Shown here piece by piece: positions 1 through 8,356 of a stretch of 38,859 nucleotides of DNA. This DNA is from Herminiimonas sp. (GTDB taxonomy: Bacteria > Pseudomonadota > Gammaproteobacteria > Burkholderiales > Burkholderiaceae_D): positions 1 through 38,859 of the forward strand of contig JAQGLW010000102.1 in assembly GCA_028292665.1 (NCBI GenBank). The letters are read 5' to 3'. Within the stretch, counting starts at the first letter, position 1. Each line of letters begins with the position of its first letter. The notes beneath the pieces are model-generated. The model had not been told where the DNA came from. It worked only from the letters and a program-made list of their open reading frames with translations, and made no database searches. Both the position numbers and the translations under genes were made by a program.

Positions 1-503
1 TGATACCGGCCGTTCGAATCGCGAACCAAGCGCCAGTCGTCGAGCTTCACATCGGTATTGCCTTCTTTCGCATAAGCCAGGCCGAAACCTGCGCGTGCGC
101 TTTTCTGGTCATGCAGCAGTTTTCCGACCGCCGGATCGGATAGTGCAGCATGCGCGACGATCAATTGCTTCGGTGCGAAGCGGCTCGGATTGGCGGGATC
201 GTGGTCGGTCGCGAAGCGAAAGAACGTGACCTGGAAACCGAGCGGCTTCCCGTCCGGCGTTTCCAGCCAGCCGGTCGCGTACCACCATTCGGTGCGGAAG
301 CCGGGATGGGCGCCGGAGTCGCGCGGGAAGACGATGGCTTTGCCGGGCGTCACCTGGGTGAATTGCGGCGCGGCGGCAAAGGCGCAGGCAACGAAGAAAT
401 TCAACAGGAAGAAAACGAGCATTCGCGCGCGGCGGTTTCGACGCACTCCCGCTCCGGGCGTCGCCATCGGTCGCAATGACGGCAGCAGTTTGCCGAGTCC
501 CAT
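1..503 (-). CDS. AttH/CrtC-like secreted lipocalin-fold protein (partial)
   Basis: About 167 N-terminal codons are visible; the C terminus runs off the left edge. The protein opens with a basic stretch (RRNRRARM) and a hydrophobic segment ending in AFAA, consistent with export. It then carries the EWWY motif (TEWWYATGWL) and GFQVTFFRF, hallmarks of the AttH/carotenoid 1,2-hydratase (CrtC) family. That family has a lipocalin-like double-barrel fold, and most members have no defined substrate. The start ATG overlaps the stop of the upstream FtsX-type permease gene (TAATG at 501-505), so translation is probably coupled. The ATPase-permease-AttH order recalls the attEFGH arrangement of Agrobacterium. 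Family assignment is solid; function is unknown, and hydratase activity should not be assumed. Confidence 0.8.
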   Translation of the reverse strand, partial: MGLGKLLPSLRPMATPGAGVRRNRRARMLVFFLLNFFVACAFAAAPQFTQVTPGKAIVFPRDSGAHPGFRTEWWYATGWLETPDGKPLGFQVTFFRFATDHDPANPSRFAPKQLIVAHAALSDPAVGKLLHDQKSARAGFGLAYAKEGNTDVKLDDWRLVRDSNGRY

Positions 504-3034
504 TACCAATCCTCCCTTACCGCTCGTACCGCATCCCCCGACACCGCATATCTCCCCGCCGCCAGCGCCGTCAAGGCAGCCGACGCCAGCAGCACGATCG
601 CTACCGCGATCAGCATTCCCCACGGCATATGCAGCTGCATCGTCCAGTGAAACGATTGCGGATTGACGATGAACACCAGAATCAGGCTGATGCTCCAGCC
701 CAATGCGAACCCGACCGCGATACCGATCGCAGTCAGCAAGCCGCCTTCCGCCGCGAGCATTCCGAGAATCTGCCGCCGCGTCACGCCGATATGCCGCAAC
801 ATGCCGAACTCCTTCGCCCGCGCCAATGTCTGCGCCGAAAAAGTCGCCGCGATGCCGAACAGTCCGATCACGATTGCGACTGCCTCGAGCAGGTAGGTCA
901 CGGCAAAACTCCGATCGAAGATCTTCAGGCTGATTGCGCGAATTTCGCCCGGTTCCGCGAATTCCAGCGCCGCGCCGAACGGCAGGCGTTTCAACGCGGC
1001 GGTGGCCTGCGCCGCCGTCACGCCCGCTTGCAGCCACACCGCCGCGTCATTGACGTCCCTGTCGCCGGACAATGCCTGGTAATCGGACAGCCGCATCTGT
1101 ATCGAGCCGGATTGCCGCGCGTAGTCGCGCCAGACGCCCGCGACGATGAAATCATACGGCCGGCCTGCCACCGGCAGCGTTACGCGCTTGCCGACGGCGT
1201 AGCCGTACAGATCGACCATCGCTTCCGATACCCAGACCGGCAACGCGCCGTCGGGGAAAGGACCGGTGATCAACCTGCCCGTCACCGGCAAGGTTTTGCC
1301 GGGATCGGCGGCATCGATCCGGCGCGCAAGCAGCGCGACGACCGGCCGGCCCGGGTCGAGCGTCAACGGCAATGCACGCAGGAAATCCGCCCGTGCAATG
1401 CCAGGTGCGGCAGCGATCATCTTTTGTTCATCCGGCTTCAGTCCGCCGGTATCGCCGCTGACCGCCGACCGGACATACAGATCGGCGGACAGTAACCGCA
1501 TCAGCCAGTCGTCGACCGACACCCGAAAACTGGACACCATGATCGCCATTGCCACCATCAGGCTGAAACTCGACAGCACGCCGCCGAGCGCGATCGATGC
1601 CTGGTTCGGCGCATTCGCCAGCCTTGCCAGCGTCAATGTCGGCATTGCACCCGATGCATGCCGGCTCATTGCGGAAAAAATCAGCGCCGCAAAACGCGGC
1701 ATCAATGCAATGCCGCCGATCAGCAGCAACGCAACCGCGAGATAGCCGAACACCGGCAAGTCGGAAACCGGAGGCAGTTGCGTCAGCATGCCGCCCAGCG
1801 CCAGACAGACGAAAGCCGGCCACGGCGTCGCCAGTTTCGACAATGCGATATCTTCGCTGCCCGACTTGAGCGCAGGCGCAGGTTTGGCGCGTGCCGCTTC
1901 CCATGCCGGGCCGGCGCTTCCCAGCAATGCGATTCCCGAGCCGAGCAGGAAAAAAACGGCGGCGGCAAGCGGCCTGAATTGCACTGCCGGTTTGACGCCC
2001 GGAAAATATCCGCCGCCCAGATCGCCGCCGAAAAAATACAATGCAGCCGCGGCGAATGCATAGCCCAGCGCAAGGCCCGCAAGCGAACCGATCACGCCGA
2101 GCGCGGCGCCTTCCAGCAAGATCTGACCCAGCAGTTGCCGGCGAGTCAGTCCGACGACACGCAACAATGCGAACTGCTGGCGTCGCCTGATCACCGATAA
2201 TGCCTGGGTCGAAAACACCAGAAACGCGCCGGTGAACAATGCCACCAGCGCCAGTACATTCAGATTGACGCGATAGGCGCGCGACATGCCGGCGGTCCGG
2301 GCTTCCTGATCTTCGGTTTCGGTCACCAGCAGCCGTCCGTTCATTTCCTGCGCCAGGGCGGCCCGGAAAGCATCGCGGTCGACGCCTTCGGTCAATTTCA
2401 ATTCGATGCGCGACAGTTGTCCGATGCGGTTGAAGCGCCACTGCGCCGCGGCTATATCCATCACGGCGATACGTTGTCCGGCCCGCGCGCGCACCAGGCC
2501 GCCCGCGACCCGCAGCGTGACGGTTTGCGTGCCGGAGCGCAATTGCATGGAATCGCCTTGCTTCACTTCCAGCCATTCCATCGCGGCAGGAGAAAGAAAA
2601 ATACTGTCGTCCATCAAGTTGTCGAACGGCTTGTTCTCGGACGGAATGCCGATCATGTCCGGCGCGATCGCGGCGGCCCGGAAAACATCGAGACCGAGAA
2701 TTTTCAACGCGTTTTTCCGGCCCGGCACAACGGCATCGAGTTCCAGCACCGGATTGGCCAGCGCGACGCCTTCATGCTGCGCGAGCGGCGGATACAGCGC
2801 TTCATCGTACACGGCTTGCGGCCCGCGCACCTGCAAATCGGATTGGCCGGACAGGCTTTTGACCGCGGCGGAGAACTCGTTGAATGCCGCCGCATTGATC
2901 AGATGAATCGCGAAACCAAGGGCGACGCCGAGTGCGATTGCGCCGATCGCGACTACTGCACGCACCGGATGCGCAGCCCATTCGCCGGCAAGCAGCCAGC
3001 GGGTCAGACGCCGGCGGGGCAGGGCTTGGCTCAT
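503..3034 (-). CDS. FtsX-family ABC transporter permease, 843 aa
   Basis: A large two-module FtsX/MacB-type permease. It has an N-terminal membrane helix near residues 20-45, a periplasmic domain of about 200 residues, then a helix block beginning LNVLALVALFTGAFLVFS. The same pattern recurs in the second half, ending with a C-terminal three-helix block. The conserved FALLRVVGLTRRQLLGQ segment in module 1 is matched by EFGMLRHIGVTRRQILGM in module 2, a typical duplication in this family. Such permeases move lipids, lipoproteins or peptides at the inner membrane and are mechanotransmitters rather than importers. The start ATG overlaps the stop of the ATPase gene (ATGA, 3031-3034). It is probably one complex with the ATPase just upstream and works with the AttH-like protein downstream. 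The substrate is unknown. Confidence 0.9.
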   Translation of the reverse strand: MSQALPRRRLTRWLLAGEWAAHPVRAVVAIGAIALGVALGFAIHLINAAAFNEFSAAVKSLSGQSDLQVRGPQAVYDEALYPPLAQHEGVALANPVLELDAVVPGRKNALKILGLDVFRAAAIAPDMIGIPSENKPFDNLMDDSIFLSPAAMEWLEVKQGDSMQLRSGTQTVTLRVAGGLVRARAGQRIAVMDIAAAQWRFNRIGQLSRIELKLTEGVDRDAFRAALAQEMNGRLLVTETEDQEARTAGMSRAYRVNLNVLALVALFTGAFLVFSTQALSVIRRRQQFALLRVVGLTRRQLLGQILLEGAALGVIGSLAGLALGYAFAAAALYFFGGDLGGGYFPGVKPAVQFRPLAAAVFFLLGSGIALLGSAGPAWEAARAKPAPALKSGSEDIALSKLATPWPAFVCLALGGMLTQLPPVSDLPVFGYLAVALLLIGGIALMPRFAALIFSAMSRHASGAMPTLTLARLANAPNQASIALGGVLSSFSLMVAMAIMVSSFRVSVDDWLMRLLSADLYVRSAVSGDTGGLKPDEQKMIAAAPGIARADFLRALPLTLDPGRPVVALLARRIDAADPGKTLPVTGRLITGPFPDGALPVWVSEAMVDLYGYAVGKRVTLPVAGRPYDFIVAGVWRDYARQSGSIQMRLSDYQALSGDRDVNDAAVWLQAGVTAAQATAALKRLPFGAALEFAEPGEIRAISLKIFDRSFAVTYLLEAVAIVIGLFGIAATFSAQTLARAKEFGMLRHIGVTRRQILGMLAAEGGLLTAIGIAVGFALGWSISLILVFIVNPQSFHWTMQLHMPWGMLIAVAIVLLASAALTALAAGRYAVSGDAVRAVREDW

Positions 3035-3696
3035 ACGACAGGGGTTACCGATGCGGCATGCAGTCCATCCTTGGTCAGCACCAGCACGCGGTCGGCTGTC
3101 GCCGCCGCCGCATGCGAGTGCGTCACCATGATCGCGGATGCGCCGCTGGCCTTGATTTCATCGCGCAGCAACATCAGAACGTCGTGCGCGGTGTCCGGAT
3201 CGAGATTGCCGGTCGGTTCATCCGCCAGCACCAGCCCGGGACGATGCACCAGCGCGCGGGCAATCGCGACCCGCTGCAATTCGCCGCCCGACAGCTGGCG
3301 CGGGAAATCTGCGCCGCGTCCGTGCAGGCCGACCGCCGCCAGCATCTGTTCCGCCCGGACAATGTCGACGCCATTGAGCAGAAGGGGCAGCGCGACGTTC
3401 TGATGCAGCGTCAAGTGCGGCAATAGATGGAATGCCTGAAAGACGAAGCCGAATTTTTCGCGCCGCAAACGGGTCGCCGCATCGTCGTCCAGCGCCGACA
3501 TCGATACGCCGTCGATCAGGATGTCGCCGCCATCCGGTGTATCCAGCCCGGCGATCAGGTTCAGCAACGTCGATTTGCCGACGCCCGAATCGCCCATGAT
3601 CGCGACGAATTCGCCGGCCGCGAGAGTATAGGACAACCCGTTCAGCACCTGCCGTCCGTTCGGATATGCCTTGCTGAGATCGCGCAGTTCCAGCAT
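3031..3696 (-). CDS. LolD/MacB-type ABC transporter ATP-binding protein
   Basis: 221 residues, the usual size for LolD/YbbA-type ATPases. Visible motifs are Walker A (GDSGVGKST, about residues 35-43), the Q-loop region (FGFVFQAFHLLPHLT), the signature LSGGELQR, Walker B with its catalytic Glu (LVLADEPTGNLD) and the switch His (VTHSHA). The LLPHLT and TGNLDP features are typical of ATPases that pair with FtsX-type permeases, not of importers. The gene begins 14 bases after the stop of the importer permease gene and overlaps the FtsX-type permease by ATGA. It therefore sits at the join between an import cassette and an export or lipid-type cassette in what looks like one transcript. Confidence 0.9.
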   Translation of the reverse strand: MLELRDLSKAYPNGRQVLNGLSYTLAAGEFVAIMGDSGVGKSTLLNLIAGLDTPDGGDILIDGVSMSALDDDAATRLRREKFGFVFQAFHLLPHLTLHQNVALPLLLNGVDIVRAEQMLAAVGLHGRGADFPRQLSGGELQRVAIARALVHRPGLVLADEPTGNLDPDTAHDVLMLLRDEIKASGASAIMVTHSHAAAATADRVLVLTKDGLHAASVTPVV

Positions 3697-3710
3697 GGTC
3701 CTTGTTCCGG

Positions 3711-4517
3711 TTATCGCATCATCGCGCGGCGCAGCGAGAAACTGAGCGCATCCACCATCGCGACCAGCAGCAGCATCGCGAGGATCACGCTGGCAGCACG
3801 CTGCATCTGGAACAGCGATAGATGGTATTTCAGCATCTGACCCAGCCCGCCGGCGCCGACGACGCCGAGAATCGCGGCGGCGCGGATATTGTTTTCCCAG
3901 CGATACAGCACGTACGACATCATTTGCGGCATCGCCTGCGGCAGGCTGGTGTATAAAAATGCGGCCAGCGGCCGCGCGCCGTTGATGCGCAAAGTCGCTT
4001 CCGGCAACGGCGAATCGTTTTCCAGCACATCGGCGAACAGGCGGCCCAGCACGCCGGTGGTATGCGCCGCCAGCGCCATGGTGCCTGCGAACGGGCCCAG
4101 ACCGGCGGCGATCAGCAGCATCGAGGCCCAGACCAGTTCCGGGATCGAGCGCAGTACATTCAGCACCAGGCGCGTGGCGCTGCGCGCCGCCTTTCCGAAG
4201 CGTCCGGCGGCGGGCAGCGCAAGCACCAGCCCTAACAGCGCGGCGATCAGCGTGCCGAGCGCCGACATCGACAAGGTCTCGGCGGTGGCGGCGGCAACTT
4301 TCCGCAGAAAGGCCGGCGCCAATTCGGGGGGCGTGAAACCGCTGAGGAATTCGCCGGTCGTGCGCGCCGCTTCAAGGGTGAAAAATGCGCTCCATTTGAG
4401 CGGCAGCGAAACGAAACTGGCGACGATCAGAATACCCAATCCCGCCAGCAGCATCAGCGTCGATAAACGTGCGGCGGGTGCGGGCGGCAACGATGGATGC
4501 GTGTTCACGCCAGCCAT
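3711..4517 (-). CDS. phnE: PhnE-type ABC importer permease (second copy)
   Basis: A permease of about 265-268 residues with several membrane helices. It contains the EAA-type cytoplasmic loop (LPEATLRINGARPLAAFLYTSLP) followed by YRWENNIRAAAILGVVGAGGLG, which is characteristic of phosphonate/phosphite-family permeases. The ATG at 4517 overlaps the end of the preceding permease gene by 13 bases. A GTG at 4508 makes a GTGA overlap with its stop and is an equally good start. Long open frame upstream of these starts is a shadow of the first permease. The two permeases probably form a heterodimer fed by the binding protein at 6184-7065. The gene symbol reflects family only; the likely substrate here is a selenium or other oxyanion (see the binding protein). 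Confidence 0.85.
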   Translation of the reverse strand: MAGVNTHPSLPPAPAARLSTLMLLAGLGILIVASFVSLPLKWSAFFTLEAARTTGEFLSGFTPPELAPAFLRKVAAATAETLSMSALGTLIAALLGLVLALPAAGRFGKAARSATRLVLNVLRSIPELVWASMLLIAAGLGPFAGTMALAAHTTGVLGRLFADVLENDSPLPEATLRINGARPLAAFLYTSLPQAMPQMMSYVLYRWENNIRAAAILGVVGAGGLGQMLKYHLSLFQMQRAASVILAMLLLVAMVDALSFSLRRAMMR

Positions 4518-5341
4518 CCGCGCAACAGTTTGCTGACGCCGTCGGCGCACGCCACCAGCAGGATGAAAATGATCAGCATGGTCGCCACTTCGCCGCCGGC
4601 CAGCATTTTCATCGACTCGTCCATCCGTTGCCCGAGGCCGCCGGCGCCGACGAAGCCCATCACGACCGAACCGCGGATCGCGCATTCCCAGCGGTAAATC
4701 GTGTACGACACCAGTTCCGATGCCGACTCCGGCAGCGCGCCGTACAGCAGTGCGGTCAGCCGCCCGTTGCCGTTCATGAGCAATGTGCCGGTTGCATGCG
4801 CGTCGGACGATTCGAGAATTTCGGCATAGACCTTGCCCAGCATGCCGCAGTAGGTCAGCGCGATTGCCAGCACGCCGGCCGTGGGACCGAGCCCGACGAT
4901 GCGCACGAACAGCAATGCCCATACCAGTTCCGGCACGCTGCGCAGCAGGATCAGCAGCCAGCGCACGCCTTGCCTGGCGACGGCGCTGAACATGCTCATG
5001 CGGCCGGTGCCCAGCCGCGATATCGACAGGCGTTCGGTGATCAGCAGCGTCATCGGGATCGCGCCGATCAGCGCCAGAGTCAGGCCGGCGGTGGCGATTG
5101 CGACCGTTTGCCAAGTCGCTTCCGCCGCCAGCTGCAGGAATTCCAGCGTATGCGCAGGCGGCACGAAGGCTGCGAGAAAACGTCCGGTCGCATCGAGGCT
5201 TTGCGCATCGAGCAGTATCCACGGCTTGAATTCGCTGGCAACCAGCATCGGTCCCAGCAAGACGATGGCGATCACCATGCCGGTCACCCGACTGCGCCAG
5301 GCGGGATCGTGGTGCGCAATGTGTGTGGGATGAGGATGCAT
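4505..5341 (-). CDS. phnE: PhnE-type ABC importer permease (first copy)
   Basis: 278 residues with a hydrophobic N-terminal helix (VIAIVLLGPMLVASEF) and four or more further helices. The EAA-loop region reads HATGTLLMNGNGRLTALLYG, and then YRWECAIRGSVVMGFVGAGG closely parallels the same region of the downstream copy. The start ATG lies four bases after the TAA of the ATPase gene; a longer frame starting at 5365 would overlap that gene and is less likely. The protein is paralogous to the next permease in the operon. It belongs to the phosphonate/phosphite permease family by sequence; its real substrate is set by the binding protein. Confidence 0.85.
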   Translation of the reverse strand: MHPHPTHIAHHDPAWRSRVTGMVIAIVLLGPMLVASEFKPWILLDAQSLDATGRFLAAFVPPAHTLEFLQLAAEATWQTVAIATAGLTLALIGAIPMTLLITERLSISRLGTGRMSMFSAVARQGVRWLLILLRSVPELVWALLFVRIVGLGPTAGVLAIALTYCGMLGKVYAEILESSDAHATGTLLMNGNGRLTALLYGALPESASELVSYTIYRWECAIRGSVVMGFVGAGGLGQRMDESMKMLAGGEVATMLIIFILLVACADGVSKLLRGWLA

Positions 5342-5345
5342 CGGA

Positions 5346-6176
5346 TTAAAAGCAGCGCGGCACAATGGCGACTTTCGACGTTATCGCATCGGGCTCGGCT
5401 GTCATCGGATCGGGCACGGCATCGTTCGCATTCCGGTAAAGCGCCGCGATCATTGCGCCGGACACTTGTTCGCGGCGTGCGTCGAATGCGATTCGTCCAT
5501 CGCGCAGGCCGATGATTCTTGGAAAATGCGTGCGCGCCAATTCGACCTGATGCAAGCTGCATACCAGCGTTGCGCGGCGCGCGGCCGCTTCCTGCTGCAA
5601 TACGGCCAGCGTTTGCAATGCAAGGGCAGGGTCAAGCGCGGACAGCGGTTCATCGACCAGGAATGCCTGCGCCTGCGATATCAGCAGCCGCGCCATGCTG
5701 CAGCGTTGCCGCTCGCCGCCGGACAGGCGGTCCACCCGCGCATACAGCTTGTCCTGAAGATTGAAGCGCGCCAGCGCGTCGAACGCGGCCTGCGGATCGG
5801 CCGGCTTGATCAGCGAGGCGAGCGCCTGCCACAGGCTCCATTGCGGCAGCCGTCCGGCCAGCACGGTCGTGACTACCCGCTGACGCGGCGGCAACGGCGG
5901 TGTCTGCGGCGCCAGGAACAGCCGTGCGCGCATCGCGTGGCGCTCGCCGTTGCTCAATGACCATGGATCGATGCCGAACGCGCTGAAATCGCCGGCATCG
6001 GGCCTGTGCGCGCATGCCAGCGTGTGCAGCAGCGTGGTTTTGCCGGCGCCGGACGGGCCGACCAATGCAATCTGTTCGCCCTGTCCGATCGACAGCGACA
6101 ATCCGGACAGCGCATAGGCGCCATCGATCAGTGAGGACGGATGGCGCACCGAGACGCCATGCAGTACAAAAGGCAT
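5346..6176 (-). CDS. phnC: PhnC-type ABC importer ATP-binding protein
   Basis: 276 residues. Motifs are Walker A (GPSGAGKTT, about residues 40-48), signature LSGGERQR, Walker B (AFLVDEPLSALDP) and the switch His in SLHQVELA. That last motif is typical of the PhnC subfamily (CSLHQV). The start ATG is seven bases downstream of the binding-protein stop. The C terminus is longer and less conserved than the core. It should energise the two permeases encoded immediately downstream. Confidence 0.88.
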   Translation of the reverse strand: MPFVLHGVSVRHPSSLIDGAYALSGLSLSIGQGEQIALVGPSGAGKTTLLHTLACAHRPDAGDFSAFGIDPWSLSNGERHAMRARLFLAPQTPPLPPRQRVVTTVLAGRLPQWSLWQALASLIKPADPQAAFDALARFNLQDKLYARVDRLSGGERQRCSMARLLISQAQAFLVDEPLSALDPALALQTLAVLQQEAAARRATLVCSLHQVELARTHFPRIIGLRDGRIAFDARREQVSGAMIAALYRNANDAVPDPMTAEPDAITSKVAIVPRCF

Positions 6177-6183
6177 TATTGTT

Positions 6184-7065
6184 TTACTTGGTGAGCAGTC
6201 CGGCGTTCTGGGCGGCGGCTTCGATCTGGCTGTAGTTCTCGGCCTTGGTCGGAATGAAGCGGGTTGCACGCTGCAATTCCAGGATTGCCTTGCCCTGCGG
6301 ATCGTTCTTGTCGAGCGCCAGGAAAGCATCGGTCAGCTTCTTGCGCAGCGCCGGATTCATGTCGGAACGGACGCTCCAGTTGTAATCATAATAGCCGGGA
6401 GTGGTATAAAAGACCCGTACCTTCTTTGGATCGACCTTGCCTTCCGAAAGCATTTTTTCCCATACTGAAATATTCAGTGCGCCGGCATCGACCTTGCCGC
6501 CGGCAACCGCAGCCACGGTCGCGTCATGCGCGCCGGAAAAAGCGATGCGCTTCATGTCGGTATCCGGATTGATCTTCGCGGCCAGCAGCATCGAGCGCGG
6601 CATCAGGTGGCCGGATGTCGACGACTCGGAGCCGAAAGCGAAGGTCTTGCCCTTCAGGTCCTGCAGCTTGTTGATCGATGGATCGGTGGTGATGAAGACC
6701 GATTTGAACTTCTCGTCTTCTTCACGCTGCACGATCGGGACTACCTTGCCGTTGCTGCGCACTTTCGCCTGCACGAACGTGAAGCCGCCGAACCATACCA
6801 TGTCCAGTTTATTATTGATCAGGCCCTCGACCGATGCCGCATAATCGGTGACCGGGGTGAATTCCACTTTCATGCCGAGCTTTTGCTCGAGGTAATTGCC
6901 GAGAGGCTTGAACTTGCGCTGCAATTCGGTCGGCGCCTCATCGGGAATGGCCGATACGCGCAATACCTGTTGTGCGTAACCGATTCCGGAGGACAGCATG
7001 GCCGAACCGGCCAACGCGATTATCATGAGTGCTTTAATGGTGCGGGATGCAGGGAATGCGATCAC
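6184..7065 (-). CDS. Phosphonate-family periplasmic binding protein, candidate selenium-oxyanion binder
   Basis: About 293 residues. I chose the GTG start at 7065: it has an AAAGG Shine-Dalgarno eight bases upstream and gives a proper signal peptide (basic SRTIK, hydrophobic core ALMIIALAGSA, cleavage near GYAQQ). The mature protein begins VLRVSAIPDEAPTELQRKF and contains DMVWFGGFTFVQA and FGSESSTSGHLMP, the fold and anion-binding motifs of PhnD-type proteins. From memory, a subfamily of PhnD-like proteins is annotated as putative selenate-binding because it travels with selD, and this N terminus looks like that subfamily. Selenium genes lie 5-8 kb away, and no phosphonate-degradation genes are visible. 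The family call is firm; substrate is inferred. Confidence 0.82.
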   Translation of the reverse strand: MIAFPASRTIKALMIIALAGSAMLSSGIGYAQQVLRVSAIPDEAPTELQRKFKPLGNYLEQKLGMKVEFTPVTDYAASVEGLINNKLDMVWFGGFTFVQAKVRSNGKVVPIVQREEDEKFKSVFITTDPSINKLQDLKGKTFAFGSESSTSGHLMPRSMLLAAKINPDTDMKRIAFSGAHDATVAAVAGGKVDAGALNISVWEKMLSEGKVDPKKVRVFYTTPGYYDYNWSVRSDMNPALRKKLTDAFLALDKNDPQGKAILELQRATRFIPTKAENYSQIEAAAQNAGLLTK

Positions 7066-7228
7066 GATGGACCTTTTTGTCGGGTTGGAGAAAGATTTGC
7101 CGCAGGTGCGGACTTGAGATGCTTCAAATGCAAAAAATTTTAATCGTCTATGATAACGAAAAACCATGTTAACCGCTGCGGTCCGGACCTTGTCCGGACT
7201 TTCCGGCAATTTCACGCCTCCTGAAACG

Positions 7229-8218
7229 ATGCCGACTTCCCATAGCTTGCAGGACGGATTCATTGACAACCATCGCAGCAACGACGACGCGATCCGTGTC
7301 CGTGCCGAACTCGGCGCCGGCTTGCTGGCGCCACATGCCTTTACCTCGCCGAAGTACCTGTACGATGCGCTTGGTTCGAAATTATTCGAGGCGATTTGCG
7401 AACTGCCCGAATATTACCCGACTCGGACCGAAGCCGCGATTTTCGATGCGCATCTTTCGGAAATCGCGGAATCGGCCGGACGCGGAACCACGCTGATCGA
7501 CCTCGGCGCCGGCAACTGCGCGAAGGCGGCGAAGCTGTTTCCGACATTGCTGCCGGCGCAATATGTGCCGGTCGACATTTCCGCCGAATTTTTACGCGAT
7601 GCGGTAAATAACTTGCGGCAACGCTTTCCGCACATTGAAATGACCGGCATCGGCCTGGATTTTTCCGGCACACTGAATTTGCCGGAATCGGTGCGCCGCG
7701 ACCAGCGCCTGTTTTTTTACCCGGGATCGTCGATCGGCAATTTCACGCCGCAGGAAGCGCTCGCGTTTTTACGCAGGGTGCGCAAGGCTTGCCAGCCGGA
7801 TGGCCGCGCCGATGGCGGAATATTGATCGGCGTCGACCTGGTGAAGGACAAGGCGATACTCGACGCGGCATACGACGATGCGCTGGGCGTGACGGCTGCC
7901 TTCAATCTCAATCTGCTGCGGCATCTGAATCATCTTCTCGATGCGGATTTCGATGTGCGCGACTGGCGGCATCGGGGATTTTTCAATCCCGAATCAAGCC
8001 GGATTGAAATGCATCTCGAAGCCAGGTCCAATGTCACGGTGCAATGGAAGGGCGGCCGGCGCAGCTTCGACCGCGGCGAACGCATCCATACGGAAAACAG
8101 TTACAAGTACACGCAAGAAAGTTTTGTGATGTTGCTGGAGCAGGCGGAATTCGGCGAGATACAGGTGTGGACCGATCCGCGCGGCTGGTTCATGGTATGT
8201 CATGCACGTGCGGCCTGA
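7229..8218 (+). CDS. egtD: L-histidine N-alpha-methyltransferase (hercynine synthase)
   Basis: About 329 residues. EgtD trimethylates the alpha-amino group of histidine with three SAM molecules, giving hercynine, the precursor of both ergothioneine and selenoneine. The protein shows KYLYDALGSKLFEAICELPEYYPTR in its substrate-domain region, the SAM motif LIDLGAGNCAKAAKLF, and LFFYPGSSIGNFTPQEAL, all typical of EgtD (DUF2260 family). An in-frame ATG at 7166 exists, but homologues start near the SHSLQDGF segment, so 7229 is preferred; neither has a clear ribosome-binding site. The gene is divergent from the ABC importer, with 163 bases between start codons, and is followed by egtB after 138 bases. 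Confidence 0.9.
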   Translation: MPTSHSLQDGFIDNHRSNDDAIRVRAELGAGLLAPHAFTSPKYLYDALGSKLFEAICELPEYYPTRTEAAIFDAHLSEIAESAGRGTTLIDLGAGNCAKAAKLFPTLLPAQYVPVDISAEFLRDAVNNLRQRFPHIEMTGIGLDFSGTLNLPESVRRDQRLFFYPGSSIGNFTPQEALAFLRRVRKACQPDGRADGGILIGVDLVKDKAILDAAYDDALGVTAAFNLNLLRHLNHLLDADFDVRDWRHRGFFNPESSRIEMHLEARSNVTVQWKGGRRSFDRGERIHTENSYKYTQESFVMLLEQAEFGEIQVWTDPRGWFMVCHARAA

Positions 8219-8356
8219 TCGTCGTCCGTTTGCAAGCATCTTTGAAAAGAATCAAGGCTGAAATTTCCGATTCAAGACCAACTATTCGGACGGGCTGCGG
8301 TCAAAAATTTAAAAATCGATATCTTTCCATGCTTTTTCCAACAAGAATAATTTCAA

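Noticed and set aside
476-1495. 339-codon plus-strand frame opposite the FtsX-type permease
   Set aside because: It is Arg/Gln/His-rich with no family resemblance and mirrors the GC pattern of the real minus-strand gene. Similar long shadows opposite other genes (for example at 4469-5515, 15730-16779, 18524-19558 and 29830-31011) were left out for the same reason.
3711-7281. Phosphonate uptake operon in the strict sense
   Set aside because: The transporter family fits, but no phosphonate-degradation gene is visible and the context is selenium. I kept the family names for the permeases and ATPase and did not assign phosphonate as substrate.
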